Assembly (NCBI RefSeq): GCF_027595985.1
Contig: NC_073308.1
Location: 11,864,566-11,928,565, forward strand
Reading direction: 5' to 3'
Source: Sorex araneus
Lineage: Eukaryota > Chordata > Mammalia > Eulipotyphla > Soricidae
DNA length: 64,000 nucleotides
Shown: in pieces, positions 22,636-33,079 of the stretch
Numbering within the stretch: the stretch's first letter is position 1
How the letters are laid out: each line of letters starts with the position of its first letter
Notes under the pieces: generated by a model
Database searches by the model: none
Seen by the model: only the letters and a program-made list of their open reading frames with translations
What the model was told of the DNA's origin: nothing
Made by a program: the position numbers and the translations under genes

Positions 22636-22795
22636 ACTTCGGGAAGGACATTTGCCTTGCACGTGGCCGACCTGGGTTCAATTCGCAGCATCCCATATGG
22701 TCCCATGAGCACCACCAGGAGTAATTCTGAGTGCATGAGCCAGTAGTAATCCCTGTGCATCACCGGGTGTGACCCAAAAGAGAAAAAAAAATGTG
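22636..22795 (+). mobile_element. SINE, A-tail class, head partly lost
   Basis: 'catttgccttgcacgtggcc', 'cagcatcccatatggtccca', 'catcaccgggtgtgacccaa', then an A-run. Confidence 0.85.
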
Positions 22796-22799
22796 TTCT

Positions 22800-22904
22800 A
22801 AGTATACTGGTGGAGGGATGGATGTTAGAATACTGTATGACTGAAATCCAATCATGAACAGCTTTGTAAAGGTCTATCTGACATTCAGTAAAAACAAAAG
22901 GTTT
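22800..22904 (+). mobile_element. L1 3'-end fragment
   Basis: 'actggtggagggatggatgt' followed by 'ccaatcatgaacagctttgt' and an A-rich end, as in the old L1 3' ends elsewhere in the window. Confidence 0.55.
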
Positions 22905-23357
22905 TTTTTAAAAATAAAACAAGTTTTAAAAAGGGTTTTTAAAAAGTTTTAAAAAAACTTATTTAATTTTCTCATCTTTTTGCTGCTTGCCTTACACTTT
23001 TCATCTTTAAACAGTATAACCCATCAACATGGTTTCATAGTTAGCGAAAATGTAACTATTTTATAATGAGATTAGAGAAAAATTAAAAAAAACACATTAA
23101 TAGAATTTTTATACATGCCCATGTAAGTAGTAATTGTCTACTCATCTATGTTTCTTCATGAAAATGTGAGTTAGTGTCCAGCCAGTGCTTTGTGTCTTGA
23201 CCTTTTTTTGACCATGTCGGCTTTTGACCTTGTTTCCTTCCTGTGTCTCCCTCCCAATTAGCTTCCTGGTCTCATGCTCTGGCTCCCCACTTATGTGACT
23301 TTTTACCTATGACCCCCTAAAATATCTTATGGTCTCTGGTTGAGAAATTCTTGTCTA

Positions 23358-23602
23358 ATACCTAGCACAGGGGTAGGGTATTTGCCTTGCACGCGGCTGA
23401 CCCGGGTTCGATTTCTCCGCCCACCTGGAGAGCATGGGAAGCTAATGAGAGTATCTTGCCCGCATGGCAGAGCCTGAACAGCTACCCGTGGCATATTCTA
23501 TATGCGAAAAACAGTAACAACAAGTCTCAAAATGGAGATGTTACTGGTGCCAGCTAGAGCAAATCGATGAGCAACTGGATGACAGTGACAGTGACAGCAA
23601 AT
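23358..23602 (+). mobile_element. SINE, RTE-tailed class (shared by copies A and B1)
   Basis: tRNA head 'tttgccttgcacgcggctga' and 'cccgggttcgatttctccgc', body 'gcagagcctgaacagctacc', tail 'gatgttactggtgccagcta...gatgacagtgacagtgacag'. The orthologous copy is at 39,262-39,512, so it predates the duplication. Confidence 0.9.
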
Positions 23603-24229
23603 TCCCATTGGTTTTAGTCGTAGGGCAGATCTGCTGGATTAAATTTCTTTCAGTGCTCTTTGAATTTCTCTTTCATTTTTGAAGGATGCTTTTGTTATAC
23701 AAAGAACTCTCTATGGTCTTTTCCTCCTAGAATTTCAAATCTGTAAGCATATTTGGGAGAATTTATAAATAAATCCCTCTATAGGGAATGAAAATAATAT
23801 GTAGGTCTAAAGATCTGTGAGGCGTATGGTGAGGCACTACTGCCTACCCACCCCGTCTCCTTTCAGCCTTCATTGAGACAGCCCTTCCTCCCACACCTGG
23901 ACTGTGGGACCCACTACCACCACCCTGTGCCTTGATACCATCCCTTTGGACTTGCCTAAGCTGACCCTGTCTCTAAGCCCAAGCAGTCCCAAGTGGACCC
24001 AGTGGCTGCACTAATACCCCCCCAACACGTGGGCATGTCAGCATCCTTGAAACAACTCTACTCCTTCAACTCCACTAACAGCATGTTCATAATTCTCTCC
24101 CACAATCCTTCCACAATAACCCTGATATCTAAATGGGAGTAAGTAGACCTACACTTGCCTGTCAACTGAAATGCCATCTCAAGATCATGGAAATAGTTAG
24201 AAAAACAACAGATCACAAGTGGTAGCCCC

Positions 24230-25039
24230 AGAAAATAATGAATTAGATCAGTTTAATAACAAATAAGGTCAATATTCAGATAAACGGAACTCTAAAGCTC
24301 ACCTGCAGCACCCACAAAGCTCTAAGGAAGTGGGGATACAAAAAAAATCATCTGCAATGACAGAAAGAGAGAGAAGTCCCGGCAAATTCTCATGCTCAAT
24401 TCAAATTTTGAGCCTCATTAAAAAGACCCTCAAATCAACACTTCATGAAATGGCAATAGAAATAAAACAATCACTGGAAGACAAACTCAATCAGATCAAG
24501 GAAGAATTGAAACGTGTTATTCAAGAGTCTATACAAATGGAATTAAAGGAAATAAAGAATGCAAGGATAGCAAGCCACAAAAAACAGAATTCTGCATGCA
24601 GAAAACCATATCAGTCACAGTGAAGACAAAATGCTAGCCAACCATGATAATGATGTTGCAAAAGAAAAGAGGTCAAGAAATAGAATATAAAATAAGATTA
24701 TTGATGAATAACAGCAAATGGAATATTATAGGAGTAGCAAATGGAGAGGAAAAAGAGAAAGGGGAAGAATGACGAGAGGAAGAAAAAATAACTGACAACT
24801 TCTCCAGTTTCTGGAGGGAGGCTTTTGCAGAGATTCGAGAGGCTCAGAGACTAAACAAAATAGAATCAAGCAAACTAACACCAAGGCACCTAGTAATAGA
24901 AATGATCAAAGCAAAAGAGAGACTACTTAAAGCATCAAGAAAGAATAAAATTCTCAGGTACAAGAAAAAAAAACAGAAGAGTCACAAAAGATCTCCCATA
25001 TTACACCTTTCAGGCAAAAAGAAAAGAATGGAATAACAT
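24230..25039 (+). mobile_element. Old L1, ORF1 region
   Basis: The ORF1 remnant plus broken RNA-binding-domain sequence. The L1 is continuous in A with ORF2 on the far side of the inserted LINE fragment (25,386 onward). Confidence 0.7.
24330..24623 (+). pseudogene. L1 ORF1 N-terminal remnant
   Basis: A 97-codon frame rich in Lys/Glu/Ile/Gln with heptad-like spacing (LIKKTLKSTLHEMAIEIKQS...LNQIKEELKRVIQES). This is the coiled-coil character of the L1 ORF1 RNA chaperone. It is cut short by a frameshift after a run near 24,580. Downstream frames (24,780-24,960) continue with WREAFAEIREAQRLNKIES and KERLLKASRKNK, matching the order of the RNA-binding part of ORF1. The paralogous copy is at 40,265-40,579. 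Confidence 0.75.
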
Positions 25040-25385
25040 ATTCATCGCACTTGTCATCCCCTTGTTCATTGATTTACTCGAGTGGGCAACAGTAACGTCT
25101 CTATTTGTCCCTGTCATGTGCTAGTGTAGCCCAGTGACGTCTGCTCGCTCCAGGAACACGAGGAGCCTCAAACCGTTGTTTCAGGGTATTGATGAAAATG
25201 TCTGACCATGTCATAGGTGAGCGGCCACACGTTCTTTTGACATCCCGTGGAATCTAGTCAGTAACAGCTCTAGTCCAGCGGCCGTCTCTAAATGCCATTA
25301 CGTGTCTGGCCCATCTGATTTTCGATGCCTTGGCAAATGAGACAGCGACCCTGATTCTTGATTGTTGATGTTGGTATTCAACGTA
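25040..25385 (-). mobile_element. RTE-like LINE 3' end, inverted, inserted in L1
   Basis: Read on the minus strand it encodes degraded versions of the C-terminal block seen intact at 51,152-51,517 (AKASKIRWARHV..., then TD..P.D.KR..GR, then LK.RFEAP.VPGASR.HWATL) and ends in the LINE/SINE shared tail ('gagacgttactgttgcccac', 'gatgacaagtgcgatgaa'). It splits the L1 ORF1/ORF2 region. Confidence 0.75.
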
Positions 25386-25846
25386 CCAAATGAAAAAAAT
25401 ATTTTTTCATCTTGGACTACAGCAGCTGCCTCATCCAGCTGTCATTTACATTGCAGGGATGGATAAGAATCTTTTCAGACAAACAAGACATAGTAAACAA
25501 ATCCTGCAGGAATTACTGAAAGGTTTCCGATAAAAAGCATTTAAAAATTAACCCCCACCCATACACATAAAATATAAACATAGCCCTTTTTATCAATAAG
25601 CTTTCTGTATTTCAGTGGACTAAACTATCCTACCAAAAGGCAAAGAGTAGCTGGATGGATTAGGAAAGAAACTTCTATTGCCTCTTACAGAAAACACTCC
25701 TAAACTCACTAGGTAAATATAGACTCTGAGTGTAAGGATGGAAAACAGTCATACAAGCCAGTGGGAGACAGAATAAAGCTGGAGTAGCCATACTTATAAT
25801 AGACCAAATAGCATTCAGCAGACGCAAAAAGGAGGGCACAGGTTCA
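25386..25846 (+). pseudogene. L1 ORF2 remnant, endonuclease region
   Basis: Frames contain 'GWKTVIQASGRQNKAGVAILIIDQIAF', the conserved L1 endonuclease stretch (GW.....A.G..KKAGVAIL). Multiple stops and frameshifts. Absent from copy B. Confidence 0.75.
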
Positions 25847-26785
25847 TTGGTGACCAATTGCTGTTTATTCCATTCTCCTTATGCGCCCCATTCCAGTCTC
25901 ACACTGCCTCTCATTCCCATCTCCTCCTGTCCCCCATGCCAGTCTCTCCACACACACTCCTGCAGCCTCTTCTAGAGCCCAACTTTCCAGCATTCAGGGT
26001 AGCAAGGACACCTAGGTTAGGTAGCACAATCAACATCTGCAAGCCCTTCCTTCTGGGGAAGTTCTTCTAAGACAAAGATGTCCTCCTGCTAGGAGATCAG
26101 CTCAAGGGCTTTGTTTTTATCTAAGGACACACTTCTCCTTTGCTTAGTCCACAAACAATCATCTTAGATCTACTTACTTCTTAATAATCGTTCTAGTCAT
26201 TTTGTATGGACACAGTAAGAGATATATTAATCTTACAGGGTGACTCTGCTGGAGACATCTCGCTATAGATCCAAGACTGCATATCTCAAGCCAGATGAGT
26301 CCTTCCTAACCCTAGCAGCGTCCTTTTCCAGTCATTTCTCTTTCGGCCATGACAGAATTCATCCACGACCGTTCTCTTGAGTTATAGTTAAGTATTATGG
26401 AGCTTGGCCTGTCCTGTTTCCGTGCCAGGGTAGCTCACAGCTTGCCCTAGGTCCAGCCAGTCCTTTCATCCGGACCCTGTTTCTGAGATGCTAGGAACGA
26501 AGGGAAACTGAGTCTTAAGTCGAGTTATATATATGACAGACATCCAGGAGTAAATATTATTTGGAATCAATTAACTCCCAAGTTACAAAAGCATAGCATT
26601 AACTGTCTTCCTATGTTTATACAAAAAGGACATTTCTAGGAAATAAACTATGCAAAGGACATAAGGGAAGAAGAAAAGCAATATTTCACTTAAAATACAA
26701 AATCCAGAGTCGTTAGAAGGATCTGACCTTACAAGTCACAGGTCTGATTTTCGTATATAGATGATTGGGGAAGAGAGCACAGAGA
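25847..26785 (-). mobile_element. ~0.94-kb non-L1 insert, LTR-like, inverted (shared with 51576-52525)
   Basis: It interrupts L1 ORF2 and is present in both copies. The minus strand ends 'aataaacagcaattggtcac' plus CA, i.e. a polyadenylation signal about 15 nt from a CA terminus, as in an LTR 3' end. The plus-strand start TGGTGACC is the mirrored terminus. The other terminus is not clear. No coding capacity. Family unknown. Confidence 0.45.
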
Positions 26786-27285
26786 AGTTAAAGATAAACA
26801 TAGAGGAATGGGAGTGCCTCAGGAGCACTGTGATGGATGTAACCCAATAAACCTAAGCTCCCTACAGCCAGGGAGAAAGGACTAACCAATGTTATCCTAC
26901 ATTCAGGCACCACCACCATGCTCCCCAAAACTGAGGATATATTTTTCTCTAGTGCACCTGGAATGTTCTCCAGGATAGATAACATATTAGGGAATAACTA
27001 ATATATATAAATTTACAAATATAGAAATCATGCAAAGTATTGTCTCAGACCACAATAACATAAAGTAGAAATTGATTATAAAAAAATGGGAAAACGTCAA
27101 ACTTTTGGAAGCTGAACAAGTCACTGCTAAATAGCAGCTGGATCGAAGAGGAAATCAAGAAAGAAATAAAAATATTTCTTGAAATGAATGAGAATGAATG
27201 TACAAGATACCAAAATATATGGAATACAGTGAAAACTTTACAAAAGGGGAAATTCAGAGTAATGCAGGCCTACATTAAGAAAGAA

Positions 27286-27472
27286 TGGGGCTGGAGCAAT
27301 AGCACAGGTATTGTAGGTAGGGCGCTTGTCGTGCACATGGCCAACCCGGGTTTGACTCCCAGCATCCCATATGGTCTCCTGAGCATGCCTTGGGTAATTC
27401 CTGGTGTCAGAGCCAGGAGTAACCCCTGTGCATCGCCAGGTGTGACCCAAAAAGCAAAAAGGAAGAAAGAAA

Positions 27473-27522
<50 letters not shown>

Positions 27523-27525
27523 AGA
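27286..27525 (+). mobile_element. SINE, A-tail class, with expanded (GAAA)n tail, copy A only
   Basis: Head 'ggggctggagcaatagcaca', end 'cgccaggtgtgacccaaaaa', then about 70 bp of GAAA repeats. At the equivalent site in B2 (about 53,020) the L1 sequence runs uninterrupted ('attaagaaagaagaaagca'), so insertion followed duplication. The target repeat resembles aagaaagaa. Confidence 0.93.
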
Positions 27526-28030
27526 AAGCACCCAAATAGATAATTTGAGCATATATCTCAAAAATCTATAGAGTGAACAACAAACACAAGATATAATAGA
27601 CTGAGGGAAATAATAAAAACTAGAACAGAAATTAATAATATAGAAACAAAAAAAGAGAATAAACGAAACAAGAATTGGTTCTTTAAGAGAGCAAACAAGA
27701 TAGACAAACCCTTATACTCATAAGGGAGAGAAAGGAAATGTCCAGATGAATTGAATCAGAGATGAAAGAGGAAAACTCCTCAAATATTCAAGATATTATG
27801 AAAGGTTACTACAAACAACTTTGTGATATTTAGCTGGAGAACATAAAGAAATGAACAGATCCTTAGAATCATCTAATCTCCCATGAGGCAAAAGTAGAAA
27901 ACTGAACAAGCTAATCACAAATAAGGAAATTGAAACAGCGATTAAGACTTTCCAAGAATGAAAGTCCCAGTCAGGATGGGCTGGCTGGTGAGTTTTATCA
28001 AACCTTCAGAGAAAACTTTCTGCATTTACT

Positions 28031-28214
28031 TTTTTTTTTTTTTTTTTTTTTGCTTTTTGGGTCACACCCAGCGATGCTCAGGGGTTACTCCTGGCTTTGC
28101 ACTCAGGAATTACTCCTGGCAGTGCTTGGGGGACCATATGGGATGCCGGGGATCGAACCCGGGTCGGCCGCGTGCAAGGCAGACGCCCTACCCGCTGTGC
28201 TATCGCTCCGGCCC
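28031..28214 (-). mobile_element. Young SINE, A-tail class, copy A only, perfect TSD
   Basis: Near-consensus inverted copy with a 23-nt T-run, intact 'ggggatcgaacccgggtcgg' B-box region and head end 'tatcgctccggcccc'. It is flanked by a perfect 11-bp direct repeat ctgcatttact (28020-28030 and 28215-28225). The site is empty in B2 (about 54,487). Confidence 0.96.
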
Positions 28215-28614
28215 CTGCATTTACTTTGTAAGCTCTTCCAATATATTGAAGAATCAGAAGTGCTTTCTAAAAGCTTCCACTAACCCAACATCGCATTAAT
28301 AACCAAAGTAGATAGAGACACATCCAGAAAAGATAATTAAGACCAATCACCCTGACGAACATCAATGCAAAAATCCTCAACAAAACCATAGCAAACTGAA
28401 TCCAACTGCACATCAAAAAATCATATAGAATTATCAAGTGGGATTCATCCAAGATGGTTCAATATATGCAAATCAATTAACATAATATACCACATCAGTA
28501 AAAGGTAAGGCAAAAATTATATGAACATAGCAAATGATGCTAAAATAGCCTTGACAAGATCCAATTTGAATGAATGATAACAATTCTCAATAAAATAGAA
28601 GTGGAAAGAAACTC

Positions 28615-29722
28615 TGTTGCGTAAAGCGATATATCAGTCGGGAGGAGGCACAGAGGCAAGACATGTGAGAGGAATGTAGAGAGCACGGAGGGACAAGGCA
28701 TCGATCTGGTTCGAGGTGACGAGTGACTACCAGAGGTCTCCCTTTCTTCTATTTTTTATCAGCTACATCCGAATGACCTCATCACAGTGAAAGAATCACT
28801 AGAGAGAGTACAAACAGTTATAGGATAAGCATACGTCAAAAGAAAGTCAGCATATACATTGTCCTGTCAAAGCTATGCTGTCAAAGCTATTTTACAATGA
28901 TTTAAAACATCAGAGGAAGATGTGGAACGGGACACATAGGCTCTACAGATTACGTCCTCCACATTCTTGTGGTCGGTTACACATAGGGCAAAGAGAAGGC
29001 CCAGACTGATACTTGAAGGTCACACCAGATTAAGGATGTGTAAGAGAGGGGGAAACTGCTGCTTTGTACTGCCAAGATAAGGTATGACCGGGCGGGTATA
29101 TGAGAGCATGCTGTACTCTTCCAGGTCATCGGACTCATAAGCTTAGCTTGCCCGCTTAACTCAAAGTGGGGCCTGGTTCTACTTCCTGCTTGCAGGGCAA
29201 TGTCCAGAGGCTCTTCCTAATGTCCTGGCATAGCACCAACAAACCTCCCTCAAGAGAGTAATGGCTATCTATAACTAACCTACAAACAGTATTGCTGCAG
29301 AAATTCCCACCAGAAACCTGTGGAGAAACAATCTGTACTGAGAAGTAGGAAAACGTGCCAGCAGATCCGGTGAGCTTGTGCTCCAGAACTGGCTCCAGTC
29401 CAAAGGCAAAAGCTTCGTTTGATAGCCTATCTGATGGAGGTTGGGGCATTTGCAGGCACCTGGCAGGAGAGGACAGAAGTAGAAATTCCAAAGTGTGTTA
29501 TTTTGCAAAGCTGGGTCTGGATAACGTCAAGGACCTGAGCACATTTGACAGGTGACCAAGGTGACAAAGCGAGACTCAAACCATCTTATGAACATCCCAA
29601 ATACACCCCATGGCTCTATGGCACAGCCCAGACTCAGTGGTTCCTTGGCAGGTCCTGCTCTTTGGGGTTAACCTCCTTGAAGTGAGACTGTTTGAAATAC
29701 AGGCAGGGGGTTCTTCTCATCA
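28615..29722 (-). mobile_element. ~1.1-kb LTR-like insert, inverted (shared with 54869-55970)
   Basis: Starts TGTTGCG and ends TTCTCATCA on the plus strand, i.e. TG...CA mirrored termini, replacing L1 sequence between the 'LDKIQFE' block and the '[11 protein letters not shown]' block. The minus strand near its end has an A-rich signal followed by a pyrimidine-rich U5-like stretch ending ACGCAACA. No ORF of note. Present in both copies, so older than the duplication. Confidence 0.5.
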
Positions 29723-29730
29723 GTATCACT

Positions 29731-29908
29731 CTTTTGTTTTGTTTTTGTGTGTGTGGGGGGGCATATCCAATGAGGCTCAGAGTTTTCTATTGACTCTGCA
29801 AACAGGAATTACTCTTTGCGAGACTTGTAAGACTATACAGGATACCGGGGATCAAGCCTGGGTTGGCATCATGCAAGGCAAGTCCTATCTCTCTGGTCCA
29901 CATCTCCA
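29731..29908 (-). mobile_element. Old SINE, A-tail class, inverted
   Basis: Eroded tail ('gcatatccaatgaggctcag'), 'caggaattactctttgcgag', 'ggggatcaagcctgggttgg', head end 'tctctctggtccacat'. Flanks share 'cagtatcactctt' and 'cagtatcattctt'. The same copy is in B2 at about 55,980-56,158. Confidence 0.7.
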
Positions 29909-30385
29909 GTATCATTCTTAATGGTGAAGAACTGAAAGAATTCCCACTGAGATCAGCTACAAGGCAAGGATGTTCACTGTCTCAGTTTTCATTCAGTATA
30001 GTATTAGAAGTTCTAGCAACAACAATCAGGCAAGGTAAGTAAATCAAAGATATTCAAATTTTAAAATAACAAAGATATTCAAATTGAAAATGAATTCAAA
30101 TGATCATTATTTTCTAATGGAATAATAATATACATAGAAGACCCTAAAGAACTCACCAAAAACCTTCTAGAAACAATAAAGCAACACAGCAAGTGGCTAA
30201 CGATAATGATAACGATAAAGCACAGAAACACATAAACATAGACACAAAAATTGGTTGTGTTTCTATATGCAAAAATTGAATCAGGGAAGAAAGAGATTTA
30301 AAATAGTGTCCAAAACATTACGTACCAGGAATGGACTTAACGAAGGAGGTGGGAGATCTATATAACAAAATATATAGGGACTCAG
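29909..30385 (+). pseudogene. L1 ORF2 remnant, reverse transcriptase palm region
   Basis: '[22 protein letters not shown]', then '[16 protein letters not shown]', corresponds to the L1 RT block N-G--L--F-L--GTRQGCPLSPLLF. The catalytic [FY]ADD region that should follow is destroyed by frameshifts and stops. Confidence 0.8.
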
Positions 30386-30825
30386 GGGCTCAGTTGCTGA
30401 GAGCCGCCTCTCCAGACTAGACGGTGGCAAGAGACGGACTAAGGACCTGGGGAACGGAGAAACAGGGCCCCAGCCTGTTGGGAGTCAGTTTATTTCTCTC
30501 CCTCCCCAGCGTAGTTCGATCTCTCCCCTCACTACACAATCGTAGTCGTGGTCGTAGTCCCAGGCATCTGTTTTTAATTAAAAGTTCCCTCTTCCTAGTC
30601 CTCGTCTTGTCTTTCTAGTCATCGTTGTTACCTCGTCCCCTCACCCCCCCTTACAGCACAGTTACAGAGACACCATGAAGGGTGGGGTACTCATGGGTGG
30701 GGTTGAGTGTTGTTAGAACAACAAACAGAGGTAAAGCCACCCCTTCAGGGGAAGTTCTAGGAGTTTCAAGGTACAAAAGTCTCATCTGATGGTTCTCCAG
30801 ATGACTAGGAGATCTGCTCAGGGTT
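30386..30825 (-). mobile_element. Non-L1 insert, possible LTR piece (shared with B2 at about 56,645-57,068)
   Basis: Separates plus-strand L1 from minus-strand L1 in both copies. The minus strand has AATAAA (in 'gagaaataaactgactccca') followed by a GC-rich stretch. The plus strand has a second polyadenylation-like 'taattaaaagttccctcttc' followed by T/C-rich DNA. Orientation and family are uncertain. Confidence 0.35.
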
Positions 30826-31688
30826 GTTTGCAGACCATATGGGAGTTCAATTCCTAGTTTTCTGAGGAATGTTCCATTGTCTTCCAAAAAGGCTGGAGCA
30901 GTGGTCATTCCCAGCAGTGAAAGAGAGTCCTTCTTTCCCTCTGCCATGCTGGCACAGGAGGTTGTGTTCTTAGTGATGAGTGTGACTTTGTGGTGTGAGG
31001 CGATATCTCATTGCTTTGATTTGCATTTTTCTAATGCTTTGTGAAGTTTATTTTTCAGATGATTTTTTTGCCATTTATATATTTTCTTTGAGGAATTTTC
31101 TGTTCATCTCTTCTCGCCATTTTTTGATTGGGTTGGATTTTTTTCCCTTGTATACTTCTACCTGGTGACTGGAGCGATAGCACAGTGGGTAGGGCGTTTG
31201 CTTTGCACGCGGCCGACCCAGGTTTGATTCCTCTGTCCCTCTCCGGAGCCCTGCAAGCTACCTAGAGTATCCTGCCTGCACAGCAGAGCCTGGCAAGCTT
31301 CCCATGCGCATTCTATATGCCAAAAACAGTAACAAGTCTCACAACAGAGACGCTACTGGACGACAGCGCTATAGTGCTACAGTTCTACCAGTGCTTTGGC
31401 TCTCTTGGATATTAGCTCTTTATTAGATGCATATAAGCAAATAATTTCTCTCAGTTTGTGGGCTGTCTTTATATTCTGATTATTATTTTCTTTGAGGGGC
31501 AGAAGCTTCTTTATTTAATGTTGTCCCATTTGTTTGTCTTTGCTTCCACTTACTTGGTTAGTGGTGTTTCACCCTTAGAGATGCCTTTAGCTTCAATGTC
31601 TTGGAGAGTTATGTCTACATTTTTCTCTTCATTGTTTTTAATTAAAAATTTTGAGGGCCTGCGTTCTCTGGTCTGTGTTGTCCCCTGA
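30826..31688 (-). mobile_element. Old L1 fragment, inverted (ORF2 C-terminal to mid region)
   Basis: The minus strand carries L1 ORF2 C-terminal blocks (about 30,840-31,030 and onward), better preserved in the paralogue at 57,069-57,368 (RYRLTPQ..., FRKLGIELPYD, FIAALFNRTEI). Copy A has a ~112-bp deletion at 30,827 compared with B. Lies tail-to-tail with the plus-strand L1. Confidence 0.8.
31166..31382 (+). mobile_element. SINE, RTE-tailed class (shared with 57522-57728)
   Basis: 'gactggagcgatagcacagt' head, 'gcagagcctggcaagcttcc', 'atatgccaaaaacagtaaca', shortened tail. Flanked by 'ttctacc' repeats. Confidence 0.88.
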
Positions 31689-31913
31689 ATTGCACTGCAC
31701 TGCACTGTCGTCCCATTGTTCATCAATTTGCTCCAGTGGGATCCAGTAACATCTCTATGTAAGATTTGTTGTTACTGTTTTTTTGCATATCCAATAAACC
31801 ATGGGTAGCTTGCCAGGCAAAAGCACAGTGGGTATGACGTTTGCCTTGCACGAAGCTGACCTGGGTTGCGTGCAAGGCAAACGTCCTACTCGCTGTGCTT
31901 TTGCTCCAGTCCT
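31689..31913 (-). mobile_element. SINE, RTE-tailed class, with inverted-head rearrangement in copy A
   Basis: Tail at the left ('tcgtcccattgttcatcaat', 'gttactgtttttttgcatat'), head end at the right ('gctgtgcttttgctccagtc'). In A the middle is replaced by a second, inverted head, which generates the hairpin at 31817-31904. The paralogue at 58,041-58,292 has the ordinary arrangement. Confidence 0.85.
31817..31904. repeat. 36-bp near-perfect inverted repeat (hairpin), 16-bp loop
   Basis: Arms 31817-31852 and 31869-31904 are reverse complements at 33 of 36 positions by eye. Both arms are the SINE head segment 'gacgtttgccttgcacg' in opposite orientations. Confidence 0.9.
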
Positions 31914-32152
31914 CTCCCCTGGACACATATCTTTATTGCTTGCCTCTATGTCTCTTTCTTTGCTTGTTTAATTGCTCTCCAAGTCTGTGTTCTCCCTTAA
32001 ACATGGACCCCACTTGCTTATCTCTGAGTCTCTTTGCTTGGGCTTCTTTCCTCTCTGGAGAAGACTGTGTTCTCTCTTTAACACATGTTTCCTCTTTCTC
32101 CCTCCTTACATCTTTCTAAGTACGTTTTGTTCAATAAAAACTATCTTTCTTT

Positions 32153-32300
32153 GGGGGTCAGGTGATAGTACAGCAGGTAGGGTACACATGGCCAACACAG
32201 GTTTGATTCCCCAGCTTCCCGTATGAGCCCCAAAGCCAGCCAGGAGGGACCCCTGAGTGTTGTTGTCACTCAAAACCAAAACAAAACAAGACAAACAAAA
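32153..32300 (+). mobile_element. SINE, A-tail class, old (shared with 58534-58680)
   Basis: 'gggtcaggtgatagtacagc', 'ggtttgattccccagcttcc', then 'aaaccaaaacaaaacaag'. Confidence 0.75.
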
Positions 32301-32675
32301 AAACTTCCTGCTTCACTGGAAAAAGTATTTTTTGTACATGTAATTTTGTTTTATTCTACTTATTTTAAGTTTTATTTAGTTTAAATAATATGGTTATAAT
32401 GGTGTTTAAGCTTATAGTATTTATAAACAAAGTTACTATGTGCTACCACTTCCAAAATGCCCTTGAACTTCCACCTCTGTCCTTTGTTATGTCAGGGAAG
32501 AATAATATAACCATAATAGCAATGTTTCTAAAACAGCCAACATCTATCAATTAGCCTCTTCCTCCTCATCTTATATAAGTATATAAGCATATACCTGTAA
32601 GTATTCTGCTACCTGCTTCATCAAACTATAAGCTGTTCATTAGAGAAAAATCACTACTAAAAAAATTTCAACATT

Positions 32676-32826
32676 GGGGCTGGAGGGATAGCACAGTGGG
32701 GAGGGCACTGCCTTGCACACAGCCAACCTGGGTTCATTTCCCAGCATCCCATATGGTTCCCTGAGCAATGCCAGGAGGAATTCCTGAGTGCAGAGCCAGG
32801 AGTAACCCCTGAGCATCGCTGGGTGT
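32676..32826 (+). mobile_element. SINE, A-tail class, shared by A and B2, tail converted to purine repeat in A
   Basis: Head 'ggggctggagggatagcaca' to 'gagcatcgctgggtgta'. In B2 (59,254-59,420) the tail is (AATA)n and is followed by the target repeat 'aaatttcaacatt'. In A the tail is a giant (GAAA)/(GGAA) tract instead. Confidence 0.93.
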
Positions 32827-32830
32827 ACGA

Positions 32831-32906
<76 letters not shown>

Positions 32907-33079
32907 AGGAAGGAAGGAAGGAAGGAAGGAAGGAAGGAAGGAAGGAAGGAAGGAAGGAAGGAGGAAGGAGGAAGGGAGGAAGGGAGGGAGGGAGGGAGGA
33001 AGAAAGAAAGAAAGAAAGAAAGGAAAGAAAGGAAGGAAGGAAGGAAGGAAGGAAGGAAGGAAGTAGGGAAGGAAGGAAG
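32827..33079 (+). repeat. (GAAA)n/(GGAA)n purine tract
   Basis: Direct continuation of the SINE A-tail. GAAA first, then GGAA and GGGA variants, up to the LTR start. Frames on both strands are artefacts. Confidence 0.95.

Larger units (their letters stand above)
26786..28614 (+). pseudogene. L1 ORF2 remnant, endonuclease to reverse transcriptase
   Basis: Order of L1 landmarks: 'FSSAPG-FSRIDNILG'-type block (about 26,930-26,990), 'SDHN-IK' (about 27,045), 'NENECTRYQNIWNTVKTLQK' (27,187-27,246), a GFIQDGSIYANQ-type block (about 28,440-28,480) and 'LDKIQFE' (about 28,550). Frames are broken throughout. Interrupted by two SINEs that B2 lacks. Paralogous to 52,526-54,868. Confidence 0.8.
22905..32830 (+). 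repeat. Copy A of a ~10-kb duplicated block
   Basis: Collinear with B1 (38,815-40,752) over 22,905 to about 24,835, and with B2 (51,576-59,460) over 25,847-32,830. I estimate a few percent up to about 8 percent divergence by eye. Shared content includes old L1 segments, non-L1 inserts, SINEs and anonymous AT-rich flanks, so this is a duplication of a genomic block and not two independent L1 insertions. About 1 kb of A (24,836-25,846) has no counterpart in B. Confidence 0.85.

Noticed and set aside
28031-28214. SINE heads (here and elsewhere) as tRNA genes
   Set aside because: A and B boxes are present, but no cloverleaf or acceptor stem is maintained. They are SINE promoters.
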